Below, one piece after another: positions 20,774 through 30,432 of a stretch of DNA of 64,000 bases (the first letter of the stretch is position 1; each line of letters opens with the position of its first letter). The position numbers and the translations under genes were made by a program. The notes beneath the pieces are model-generated. The model did not search any database and had not been told where the DNA came from. It was given only the letters and a program-made list of their open reading frames with translations. Origin of the DNA: Mesostigma viride (Eukaryota > Streptophyta > Mesostigmatophyceae > Mesostigmatales > Mesostigmataceae). The stretch covers positions 956,734 to 1,020,733 of the forward strand of contig RPFO01000115.1 in the NCBI GenBank assembly GCA_009746045.1. The letters run 5' to 3'.

Positions 20774-21955
20774 ATGAGGGAGCTAGACCAACAAGCACGC
20801 TTTATGGGCTTTGCGCGGCGCGGCGCTGGGATGGATGGACGAGATGGACGAGATGGACGCGGTGGACGCGATGGACGCGGGGACGGCCAGGCGCTGGGAG
20901 ACCAGGCTGCGGTGCCAGATGATCAGAGCCAAGGATCGCAGGGCGGTCAGAACGCGCCAGCCGCAGATCAAGCGGCGCCTAAGCGACCGACCGTGGCTGA
21001 GGGGTACGCGGTGCTAGGCCAGTTTCAGTCCATCAAGGACAATTGGCAGCCCCGGGACGCTGAGAGGATGTTAGAGGACATGAACTTGTACACGGAGATA
21101 TACACCGGTGACAAGCTTCGCATCCTGGCGTCTAGTGCCTACATAAGGCAGTCGGCGAGGCGGCTGTTCAAGTTTGTTCGGGAGCGACACGCGGCGGGGG
21201 ACACCTGGGCGGCGTTTATGACGCGACTCAGGGTGTTCCTGAGTGACAAGAGGACCATAGATGGGTCCCACCTGAAGCAAGAATACCTGGACTACAAGCC
21301 CATCAAGGGGCAGCTAGTGGTCCACGCCTTTGAAGACTTCGTCAAGCTGAGGGAGGACGCCATGGCCAAGGGATTCTTCGTTGCAGATCGGATGGCCATG
21401 GGCGACTTTCTCAAGTCGCTGCAACTGGATCCGGTCACCATGGATAATGTGACCATCCACATGCGACAGGTCCATGGCTGGGCAGCCATGACGGACCAGT
21501 TGTATGAGTGTTTCAGCGGCAAGTACGTGGGTGGTAAGCGCCCTCGTCAAGGTGACGAGGAGGCCGCTGAACCTGCGGTTAAGTCCATGAGGGGATCGGG
21601 CCACGGGGGCCCAGCGCCCTCGAGAGGGCCTGAGACCTCTTCAAGGGGTCGAGGAAGGTCCAGGAGGGGGCGTGACAGAAGGGCTGGACGGGGGACCCCG
21701 CCGAAGTCGGGACATCCACAGTCCCAGTTTGACTTCAAGAGGGTGGGTGGTCCTCCCAAGGCTGGGCCCAGCAGTGGGACCTCACGGGACATCAGTCAGG
21801 TGGAATGTTATTTCTGCCAGGGGAAGGGTCACTTCAGGAATGAGTGTCCCTCGTACCTGAGGCAGGAAGGTCAGAGCAAGCCAGCTCAGGGTGGCAGCAA
21901 GGACAAGGCTGGTCCATCCCAGGATAAGGGCAAGGGCAAGGCTGCTGATCATTGA
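20774..21955 (+). CDS. gag: gag of element B with zinc knuckle
   Basis: 393 residues from the second of two near-adjacent ATGs (MRELDQQARFMGF). The first ATG (20770) matches the B' start but is out of frame here because two bases are missing a few codons later. An in-frame ATG also exists at 20720, in the ORF1-gag spacer. The order is the same as in B': Gly/Asp repeats, helical capsid-like region, basic Arg/Gly stretch, CYFCQGKGHFRNEC knuckle and Lys-rich end. It would form the particle and package RNA. The TGA at 21953-21955 separates it from pol in the same frame. Confidence 0.88.
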   Translation: MRELDQQARFMGFARRGAGMDGRDGRDGRGGRDGRGDGQALGDQAAVPDDQSQGSQGGQNAPAADQAAPKRPTVAEGYAVLGQFQSIKDNWQPRDAERMLEDMNLYTEIYTGDKLRILASSAYIRQSARRLFKFVRERHAAGDTWAAFMTRLRVFLSDKRTIDGSHLKQEYLDYKPIKGQLVVHAFEDFVKLREDAMAKGFFVADRMAMGDFLKSLQLDPVTMDNVTIHMRQVHGWAAMTDQLYECFSGKYVGGKRPRQGDEEAAEPAVKSMRGSGHGGPAPSRGPETSSRGRGRSRRGRDRRAGRGTPPKSGHPQSQFDFKRVGGPPKAGPSSGTSRDISQVECYFCQGKGHFRNECPSYLRQEGQSKPAQGGSKDKAGPSQDKGKGKAADH

Positions 21956-24900
21956 CTTGAGCCTGCACACATCCCTGAACCCTGGAGGGTGCCCCCAGGG
22001 GTGTGTAATGTAGCTGCTAGTGACGGCAGTGAGGGGCAGCCCCATGCTCTAGTGAAAGAGCCTATTGGACACGATGGGGCAAGCTTGGTTACCACAGAGA
22101 GTATGCCAGCTGTAGCTGCAGTGGTTACTCGCCAACGTGCCCGCCATGGCGGTGCTGAGCCTGAGGTAGGACCTGGTGATGTGGACCCAGGTGGATCTCA
22201 GAAGCATTCTGACCGTGCAGGACTGGCACAGGATGGTCAGGATGAGGATAGGGCTGGAGACAGTCTGACAGGCACGACCCTGGTGCCTCCTGTACATAAG
22301 GGATCTGTACATACCTTGAGTGCTAATAATGACAATAAAAGATTTTCTCTCTTGTATGACATTGCCTCAAGGTTGCATACCATGTTTGGCCATGCAGCTC
22401 AGTCTTTGCAAGTTGCTAGACGGCTGGGAGGAAGTGAGTTGTACTCCATCTGCCAACAGGTTGCTCAAGCTTGCAAGTGCAGGCTAGTTGCTAGAAAGCC
22501 CAAGCAGTCTCATGCCAGGACTCCTATTTTGCAGCCAGGCCATGTGCAGGTAGATATTCAGAGAATCAGGGGTTTGAAGCTGCTGGTGGCAGTGGACAGA
22601 TATACCAAGTACAAGACCCTAGAGATCCTGCCTGACATGGAGAAGCCTACATTGATTGCTGCTCTGAAGTTGACAAGGAGCAGGTACCCTGGGTTGGAGT
22701 TGTTGCAGTGTGACATTCAGTTTGAGTGCTGTGAGAACCTGCCAGAGTTTCCAGAGTTGCTGATTACACCCAGGGAGAGCCACGGCCAGCAAGGGGTGGT
22801 GGAGAGAGCCATCCAAGAGATCAAGACTGTGCTGCTGGTGGAGAGGATTCCAAGGACGTCATCTGCCATTGTGACATCTGCATGGCTACGTTCTGTGGAG
22901 GATAGGCTGAACCTGAGGACTCCCATGTTCTTTGGTGACATTGCCATCAATCCTCTTATGCTGCATACCAGGATGCTGCCAGCTGATGCTGAGCAGGCAT
23001 GGAAGGAGAAGCTAGAGGCCAAGTTCCTCAAGCTGAGGCAGAAAGACAAGGGCTGGAGTGTCCTAGAACCTAACGTTGGACAACAGGTTGTTGTGTGGAA
23101 GGAACCAAGCTTTCCAGGGAAACGTGGCAGCTGGCATGATGGGGTGGTGACCCGAGTAGAAGCCGCTGGCCATAAGTGCTGGGTGGCCATTGATGGCTCC
23201 CAAGCAGTGCACCGTCTGTCCTGGTCAAAGATCCGTCCCCGGGGAGGTAATCAAGGAGACCTCTTCCAGGTGCCCGCTGGTGTACAAGGCGGGGGTGACG
23301 TGGAGCTTCCTGATCAGGGTGCTACAGCTGTATCGAGCCCTCAGGGTGACCCTGGCCCGGCCCCTGGGGTACCTTCACATACGGTGGTTGGGCAAGCAGG
23401 CGGACAGGCTGCACCTCCGGAACGGCCCGACACCAGGCCTAGGGGTGTGCGTCTATCAGATATTGTACAGGCTTTGCAAAGAGCCAAGAAGGAGCCTAAG
23501 GTGTCCAAGCTTGTCCAGTTGGATGAACCTGAGGTAGCTGCCATGGAGATAGATACCAATGCACAGGTTTCTGTCATGGGACCTCAGCATACAGGAGAAC
23601 TGCTGGTCGGAGAACCAAGTTGCCCCTGGGTGTCTGATTTCAGTGGTAGGACGCATCTAAGGGTGTTGGGAGAGGTTACTGCCCCTGTCATGGGTGTGGA
23701 TGTGACCTTCCTTGTCCTAGAGGACTATGATGGCCCTGTGATTTTGGGTCAGAATTTTCTGGGCAATCCTGGGATTTCTATCAGAGCTACAGCTCTGAGA
23801 AGAGATGGCTGGGGGATGATTCCCCTAGAAAATTTCAGGACAACATTTCCAGTCAGGTGCAGGGCCAAGCCGGTCAAGGGTGTAAAATGGGATGAAGGGG
23901 AGGTGCCCCCAGCGGCCAGTTTGGTGATTCCAGCTGTGTTGCACCCCAGCAGTATTGGCATAACTCACAGGAGCCTTGCTGCACACTCTCCTTTGACATA
24001 TGACCAGCTGGTCCAAGAGATGAGCTCGCCTACTTTGTTTGAGGCTTGGAAGCTCGCCTTCTCCAAGGCATTGGAGGAGTGGTTGCAGTTTGAGTGTGCT
24101 GCACCAACAGACAGACGTCCCCCAGCATCAAGGAAGCTTGCTTTGAGATTTGTGCTGAAGAGGAAGGTTGTGGATGAGGTATCAGTGCCCCATGTCAGGC
24201 CTGTCCTGAATGAGTATCACGGCACGGGGAGTCTGCCAGGAGAGGAGCTATACACGCCAGGGATGCTACACGACACATGGAGAATTTTGCTATGTCTCTA
24301 CGTGGGGTTGCTGAACAGGGGAGCAGCTATGTCATCAGTGCTGCTGGACTTCAAGAGGGCATTTTTAAAATCTGATCCAGAAGTGGCCAGGAGGGTGTGG
24401 AAGCAGGATGAGCCTTACTGTGTTGAGGTGCCTGCCATCTGGAAGCTGGAGCTGCATCAACAATTCCTGGTTATTCTGAAGGGCCTGGAAGGACTCAGGT
24501 CGAGCCCAATCATCTGGAGACTCACGCTGCAGGAAGCTCTGATCAGTGAGTGTGGCTTGAGAGTGTCTTCAGTTGATCCCTGTTTGCTGCTGGCCCAATG
24601 GGAGGGTCTGCCAGTGTATGCTAGTTTGCATGGAGATGATCTGCATTTGCTAGCCCCCACGACCTGGCTGAAGAAGTTTATTCCTGTCATCAGTGGCAAG
24701 TTTTCACTGGGCAAGGAGCTGTGGCAGGAGCCCAACAAGCCTGTAGTGTTCTGTGGAATGCAGGCTACCCTGTTCAGGAGGGACGGGGAGTGGAGTATCA
24801 GGCTTCAGGCTGGAGGAGATTATAAACAGACCATTGTGAAGGCCTTGCCAGAGAAGATCACCCAGGCTGCAGGACCTGAGTTGAGAGGCATGTGGGCCTG

Positions 24901-25546
24901 GTTTGCCAGCATCTGTGGTCCGTCTTTGATGGTCCATAGCAGAATGCCTGATGAGGTGCTTGAGGATGAGAAGCCTCGAGTCATAGCCCGGTTGGTGGAG
25001 AGTACCCCTGATCTGATTTTGTCTGGGATTGACTTTGCCCAGCCTATCACCTTGGAGATCTTTGTTGACAGTTCCATGGATGCTCGCCAGGTTACCAAGG
25101 TCAGGGGGAGATCTGCTGCTCTGTTTGCTTTTTATCAGAGCAGGGCAAGTTTGTTCAGCTGGTACAGCAGACTGCAGAAGAGGGTCTGTATCAGTTCAGA
25201 TGTGGCAGAATGCAGGGCCATATGCGAGGGGATCCAGTCCAGCCTGTACATAAAGGAGTTAATGCTGGAGCTGGCTTCAGTTACCCCTTGGACCTTGCAG
25301 ATGGAGACGTTGTTGCTAACAGACAGCATGGGTATGGTCCAGTTTGTTCACAAGCAGCTGGCCAGAAGCCGGGACCTGGATTATTTGTTGCTGAAGGAGT
25401 TGGCCAGTTTGGTTGACTTGAAGCATATCCCTGGCGAGGAGAACCCTGCTGATGCATTGACAAAGCTGCCACACAAGGCCCCAGCCCAGTACAATGTACT
25501 GAGGAAGCTCATGAATGCTGACTGTCAAGTCGGTCTATCTGTCTAA
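21956..25546 (+). CDS. pol: pol of element B (INT-PR-RT-RNase H), intact
   Basis: About 1,196 codons open from the gag TGA to 25546; the first possible near-cognate start is GTG 21989, with no ATG close to the stop. Order: integrase zinc finger (LHTMFGH, then ACKC), catalytic core (AVDRYTKYK, LLQCDIQF, GVVERAI), linker, retropepsin-like domain (MEIDTNAQVSV, VILGQNFLG), RT (LLDFKRAFLK, YASLHGDDLH) and RNase H (IFVDSSMD, SSDVAECRA, LLTDSMG, NPADALTKL). It reverse-transcribes the element RNA and integrates the copy. The open frame directly after an in-frame TGA suggests stop readthrough. All core acidic residues appear present, so this copy may supply enzymes to others. Confidence 0.92.
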   Translation, partial: LEPAHIPEPWRVPPGVCNVAASDGSEGQPHALVKEPIGHDGASLVTTESMPAVAAVVTRQRARHGGAEPEVGPGDVDPGGSQKHSDRAGLAQDGQDEDRAGDSLTGTTLVPPVHKGSVHTLSANNDNKRFSLLYDIASRLHTMFGHAAQSLQVARRLGGSELYSICQQVAQACKCRLVARKPKQSHARTPILQPGHVQVDIQRIRGLKLLVAVDRYTKYKTLEILPDMEKPTLIAALKLTRSRYPGLELLQCDIQFECCENLPEFPELLITPRESHGQQGVVERAIQEIKTVLLVERIPRTSSAIVTSAWLRSVEDRLNLRTPMFFGDIAINPLMLHTRMLPADAEQAWKEKLEAKFLKLRQKDKGWSVLEPNVGQQVVVWKEPSFPGKRGSWHDGVVTRVEAAGHKCWVAIDGSQAVHRLSWSKIRPRGGNQGDLFQVPAGVQGGGDVELPDQGATAVSSPQGDPGPAPGVPSHTVVGQAGGQAAPPERPDTRPRGVRLSDIVQALQRAKKEPKVSKLVQLDEPEVAAMEIDTNAQVSVMGPQHTGELLVGEPSCPWVSDFSGRTHLRVLGEVTAPVMGVDVTFLVLEDYDGPVILGQNFLGNPGISIRATALRRDGWGMIPLENFRTTFPVRCRAKPVKGVKWDEGEVPPAASLVIPAVLHPSSIGITHRSLAAHSPLTYDQLVQEMSSPTLFEAWKLAFSKALEEWLQFECAAPTDRRPPASRKLALRFVLKRKVVDEVSVPHVRPVLNEYHGTGSLPGEELYTPGMLHDTWRILLCLYVGLLNRGAAMSSVLLDFKRAFLKSDPEVARRVWKQDEPYCVEVPAIWKLELHQQFLVILKGLEGLRSSPIIWRLTLQEALISECGLRVSSVDPCLLLAQWEGLPVYASLHGDDLHLLAPTTWLKKFIPVISGKFSLGKELWQEPNKPVVFCGMQATLFRRDGEWSIRLQAGGDYKQTIVKALPEKITQAAGPELRGMWAWFASICGPSLMVHSRMPDEVLEDEKPRVIARLVESTPDLILSGIDFAQPITLEIFVDSSMDARQVTKVRGRSAALFAFYQSRASLFSWYSRLQKRVCISSDVAECRAICEGIQSSLYIKELMLELASVTPWTLQMETLLLTDSMGMVQFVHKQLARSRDLDYLLLKELASLVDLKHIPGEENPADALTKLPHKAPAQYNVLRKLMNADCQVGLSV

Positions 25547-26293
25547 AAGCTGAGAGCTGGGTGCTTAAGTCTCTGGATATCAGGCTGGGAGCTTGATTGT
25601 ACATAATCCTGAGCACACCTTGAGGGGTGAGACATGTCTCTGGTGTGGGAATGTCTGACATTGTCTCTGATGGAGAGATGTCTATCTGGGGTTTTCATCT
25701 CAGTCTGAGGTTTCCCCAGATCTGTGGTTTGTGGGCGGGGTTCGATTCCCTGGTGCCGTCTTAAGGCGGAGTTTCACGGACTGGCTGACCCATCCACCAT
25801 GCTGGTGAGGTGGCGACAGGTCCCCTGATTTTCCACGGTTGGAACGAGTATGGGAGCTTGTGTTTTGCATGTGCTTCGCGTAGATGTTGTGTCTGGTTCG
25901 ATAAGGGGCAGCAGACCGGCGCCGACTCCCGTCTGGGGGTCAGCAATGTTTTCTGATGAGCTGTTGTGGGTGATCTGTGGGGTTTCGCCTAAGGTCCTGA
26001 AGGTTGTACATACTTCTCAAGTTCTTAGCTGAACACCTATGGGCTGCCACAGTTGGCCAACCTCTTGTACATGGGTAACACAACGAGCCTCCCGTGAAGG
26101 GATAGGGACTCATTGTAATTTGTTTGTGCTCCTGAGCCAGTATGGGTGCTATGTACATATAATAAGGAATCCAAGCTGACTGTCATGCCCAGCGGGTTGT
26201 GACTTGTAGTCGGGGAGGATGTCCAGTACCCATTGTGTGTGTTTGTATGTAGACTTGTGTGAGCTGCTACAGCTCAAGAAAAGAAAGGATTGG
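25547..26293 (+). other. 3' untranslated region of element B
   Basis: About 750 bp without a gene. It contains GGTTCGATTCC at 25739-25749, which matches the tRNA T-arm/pol III B-box consensus; GACTCATTGTAATTTG at 26107-26122, complementary to the B-family leader; and a purine-rich tract at 26276-26289 next to the 3' LTR. The first 310 bp recur in reverse at 1-319. Confidence 0.8.
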
Positions 26294-27006
26294 AGTTAAC
26301 GCCAAGCGCATTGGCGTGATCCTGATTCGGCATATCTCTGCGATTCCAGCGGCACCGGAACGAGTTCATTCCGACAAGTATCAAGAAAGTTATGGCGTTC
26401 CGACTTCCCGGTCGCGCGCGAGCGCGAGCCGGCTGTTCTTCTAAGTCGGACGTGAATATTTGCCGACGACATATGGGGTCGACAGTAATTCCTGGGCTGA
26501 CAGGAATTAGGTGCTGTACCTACGACGGTATTGGATTAATACGTCGTACGCAGGAAATAGGAACCTTAACCTGTGGTCTGTTGGTACCGCAGGCTTAGTC
26601 CTGGACTTCTAGGTGCAGATGCAATAATCACTGTGGTGACTGTACTCTGTGGTCACTGTGCCTGTATGGCAGACCTACTGTATAGGAACTGGGCGCTGTA
26701 CAGGTAGTGAATACTGTACCGGGGGTGTTATTACTGAGCAGGCCTCCTAGGCTGCATACACGTCCTGAGCTCAGGACTAGCAAGCACAGTGCACAAGTAT
26801 ATAAAGAATAGGCCAGTGCCAATTGGGCATCTCTTGCGAGCCCGCCTCACGTGTTTTGCCTTGACTTGGCAAGCGCGTGTACAAGCCTCAAGTGTGTGAG
26901 CGCTGTAACATTATCCAATTTTAACAAAGCTCCGTTTCCAACCATATTCACACATTGCTGCATTGCAACCATATCCTTCACATTGCGTTTGCTAAGAACG
27001 TTAACT
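26294..27006 (+). repeat. 3' LTR of element B
   Basis: 713 bp, AGTTAACG...CGTTAACT. It differs from the 5' LTR by a 15-bp indel and several substitutions. The second CCAGC target copy (27007-27011) follows it. Confidence 0.93.
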
Positions 27007-27152
27007 CCAGCAGACTGCCGAAACCGGAAATTCTGCTGCCGTTGTTCTTCCTGCACCATTCACCACCGGACGAGCTCCTCGCGTCGTCAACGCTGCACAC
27101 CGCAACCAGCAACGACCCTCCTGGCCGTTCCGCTGAGACTCATTGTAATTTG
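27007..27152 (-). other. Leader and ORF1 start of element B'
   Basis: Reverse complement of 15256-15401. On the minus strand it starts right after the B' LTR with the 16-base CAAATTACAATGAGTC and contains the ORF1 start (ATG at 27059). B is inserted after about 17 codons of ORF1. Confidence 0.88.
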
Positions 27153-27853
27153 AGTTAACGTTCTTAGCAAACGCAATGTAAAGGATATGGTTGCAATGCA
27201 GCAATGTGTGAATATGGTTGGAAACGGAGCTTTGTTAAAATTGGATAATGTTACAGCGCTCACACACTTGAGGCTTGTACACGAGTTTGCCAAGTCAAGG
27301 CAACACACGTGAGGCGGGCTCGCAAGAGATGCCCAATTGGCACTGGCCTATTCTTTATATACTTGTGCACTGTGCTTTGCTAGCCCTGAGCAGCCTAGGA
27401 GGCCTGCTCAGTAATAACACTCCCAGTACAGTATTCACAACCTGTACAGCGCCCAGATCCTATACAGTAGGTCTGCCATACAGGCACAGTGACCACAGAG
27501 TACAGTCACCACAGTGATTATTGCATCTGCACCTAGAAGTCCAGGACTAGGCCTGCGGTACCACCAGACCACAGGTTAAGGTTCCTATTTCCTGCGTACG
27601 ACGTATTAACCCAATACCGTCGTAGGTTCAGCACCTAATTCCTGTCAGCCCAGGAATTACTGTCGACCCCATATGTCGTCGGCAAATATTCACGTCCGAC
27701 TTTTAGAAGAACAGCCGGCTCGCGCTCGCGCGCGACCGGGAAGTCGGAACGCCATAACTTTCTTGATACTTGTCGGAATGAACTCGTTCCGGTGCCGCTG
27801 GAATCGCAGAGAAATGCCGAATCAGGATCACGCCAATGCGCTTGGCGTTAACT
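27153..27853 (-). repeat. 5' LTR of element B'
   Basis: About 701 bp, the reverse complement of the LTRs of B with scattered differences. It lies head-to-head with the B 3' LTR, giving a 1.56-kb inverted repeat with a 146-bp spacer. Its outer end directly abuts the (ACC)n tract. Confidence 0.92.
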
Positions 27854-28171
27854 ACCACCACCACCACCACCACCACCACCACCACCACCACCACCACCAC
27901 CACCACCACCACCACCACCACCACCACCACCACCACCACCACCACCACCACCACCACCACCACCACCACCACCACCACCACCACCACCACCACCACCACC
28001 ACCACCACCACCACCACCACCACCACCACCACCACCACCACCACCACCACCACCACCACCACACCACCACCACCACCACCACCACCACCACCACCACCAC
28101 CACCACCACCACCACCACCACCACCACCACCACCACCACCACGACGTACCACCACCACCACCACCACCACC
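27854..28171. repeat. (ACC)n microsatellite, about 318 bp
   Basis: Nearly pure trinucleotide run. One base is missing near 28061, and a CGACGT interruption lies at about 28142-28147. It starts at the very end of the B' LTR. All long frames across it are homopolymers (His, Thr, Val, Gly, Trp) and are not genes. Confidence 0.98.
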
Positions 28172-30432
28172 GGGTCTGAGAAAGAGATAGTGGCTACTGG
28201 CGAGTAGTTGTTATGCTGCGAAATAATGCCGGCGTTGATCGCCGCTGCCCGAATCCGGCCAGTGGCCAATTATGCCAGGCCAGCCCCTGATGGCAACCGG
28301 CATGCCAAGCAGTGGACGTCCGCCAACGGCGGCGCCAGGTTACAAGGCGTACTGTTAGTTAGTTAGCTTTAGCCTAGGCTATAGTTTGTTAGTTGTAACT
28401 TCTATCCCATGCACGCCGCACATGGGCAGCAGAGAGTCTATAGTGGCGTAATCTAGTGCCCCCGGGCGCCGTCCGGCGGGATCGAGCGGTGCCCGGTGCC
28501 GTTGATATGACCATCTCCAATATTTCCGTGTAGGAAGTATTTAGTATACTAAACGGAGCGTTCAGTGGAATGTTCAGTGATCGCTCTCTCTGGCAAGTTA
28601 AACGCTCTTCTTCTTTTCTTTCAATGTCACGGCATTTAAGAATTTCGGTTTCCACTGACTGGACATCATGACGGCTTCAGTTAGTCATCATACTCAGGCG
28701 GTATACGCCGGAACTCACTCATCAGTGCAGAACTATGGCGGCCGACTTGTACTAATTGATCGAGTTACTAGTAGTTTGGCCAGCATGCGGCTGCGCCGGG
28801 GCCGATCGTCGAGGCCGGCGGCCGCACGCCTGGCACTGAAGCCGGGCTCGGCAGCCCGCCCGCATGCAGGTCATCGATCGTGTGCGCCCGTCACATGCAC
28901 ACCGCTCAGTTCCGTCGGTCCGGTCACTAGTTACAATTAGGGGAGCACTATTATGATGCATGCATGAGCCGACAGTCGGCAGAAGCAGCACCAGCCGCCA
29001 ACCGCTGACTGACTTGGCAACACCTAAGCTGTGTTGATTGTTGCTAAGAACTGATTGAGTCGACCATGACGGAGTGGCAAGCTGCTCTAGAGGTGGCAAG
29101 CAGTGACACATAATAGCTAGCGCTTGCATCGGCCAGCCGGCCGGCCATTCAGATGCGCCAAGCCGTAGCCGGGGAGTGCAATTGGCTAGCTGGCCGGTGG
29201 TCCAGGGGTCTATCATCATGCATGGCTCCAGCCGAAAGTGCAATACGGAGCTCTGATCATCAGCCATGTGCTTGCAGGCTTACTTGTACGTAGCCGTGAT
29301 CATCATGAGTGGCAACCATATCTACAAATCATCTTACCTTGCCCAACTGATACTAATTCATACTAGCGTGCAAGTAAAAAGGACGTGCAAGCTTACAGTA
29401 CGTCCACTATATGAAGCACGTACGTATGTGGGGCAGCCCTACTGCATCCGCTATGTGGAGTTTACTTTAAATAATTGATTCAACTCGGGCTCTTGTTGGG
29501 GAGTCTATGTGGAAGCTTAAGTGCACCGGCCACAGAAGTTGCTAGACTCTCCCTGTGAGCAGTTTATAAATCGAACCTGCGGCCTACCTTTCATTTAGGC
29601 AATGAGAGAAGGGGGGGGGGGCGGTCCCATGCCCCTTTCTTGCTGTGCATCAAACATGGATGAAAGGTACATAGTCAAAACTTGGTTCCCCGTGACTCTC
29701 CCAACGGAGGCGCGAGAATGAATGAAGCATGTTCAACCGACTGCTTGATACCGGCCATATGATATAACTAGTTATTGCCACTCAAGCATGTTGATTTCTA
29801 AGTTCAGCGCTCTCGAATGGACATCATCGAACCTCCGTGTGTGCGCTAGCAGCAAGGTACAACGTTGGCTCAGATGTCGCACGATCCAAAACAGCTAGAT
29901 TGTACAATGTATTCAACGGCCTCATCCATGATCTTCTTAGAAAACAATTCTTAGGAACTTGGGCCGGCTCAAATCTCAGCACTTACTAGGTTGTAGTAAT
30001 GTGTGCACATGGTACCCCTGATTAAACATCCATATGCCAAGAACATCGGTGGTTCCTGTTTACAAGTTGGAGTTGAAACGTCTTTAACCTTGCCGGATCT
30101 CCTCGTAAAGGCTGGGGCAAACTACATGGGCAAGTTCATGTAGAAATGCACACAATTCAACCAGTAACTGGCGCTAAGAAGACATGGCATTCATGAGATC
30201 GAATGCCGCTTCTGGTCATCTCAGGTGACCGTCACATGCGTTGCATGCCGCCCAGAAATCTAGATTACGGATATGCCTCCAATTCGCGAAGGTCCGTACG
30301 GGGTGCCAGGCGATCTCAAGCCGTGCAATCAAATCCACCAGAAATTGACCCACGCCTGACCAGGTACTTCCGAGATACGATGAAAAACATTCGTTCCCCT
30401 GGCACATGGCTCACCACCTGCCCCCCGTGGGC
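28172..30432. other. Intergenic, no gene recognised
   Basis: Mixed-composition DNA with only short frames (under 200 codons) and no recognisable protein. It includes a G-run near 29611-29621 and short direct repeats of TTAG around 28350-28360. The 3' UTR of the homoserine kinase gene should lie at its right end. Confidence 0.7.

Larger units (their letters stand above)
14558..27006 (+). mobile_element. LTR retrotransposon B, Copia-type, inserted in B' and containing C
   Basis: Direct LTRs at 14558-15255 and 26294-27006 flank leader, ORF1, gag and pol. The 5-bp duplication CCAGC is at 14553-14557 and 27007-27011. LTRs differ by a 15-bp indel (extra bases near 26757 in the 3' LTR) and several substitutions, so B is older than A or C. 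Gag and pol are open, so it may still supply proteins; ORF1 is broken by C. Without C the element is about 8.1 kb. A purine tract (26276-26289) precedes the 3' LTR. Confidence 0.94.

Noticed and set aside
26294-27853. Foldback DNA transposon with 0.7-kb terminal inverted repeats
   Set aside because: The inverted repeats are the 3' LTR of B and the 5' LTR of B'. Target duplications and coding orientation explain the arrangement without a separate element.
27836-28171. CRISPR-like regular repeat
   Set aside because: A pure trinucleotide tract without spacers, in a eukaryotic genome.
27673-28269. Long His, Thr, Val, Gly and Trp homopolymer frames
   Set aside because: They are all readings of the (ACC)n microsatellite and contain nothing else.
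28389-28655. Short minus-strand frame (88 codons)
   Set aside because: No recognisable content; a frame of this length is expected by chance.
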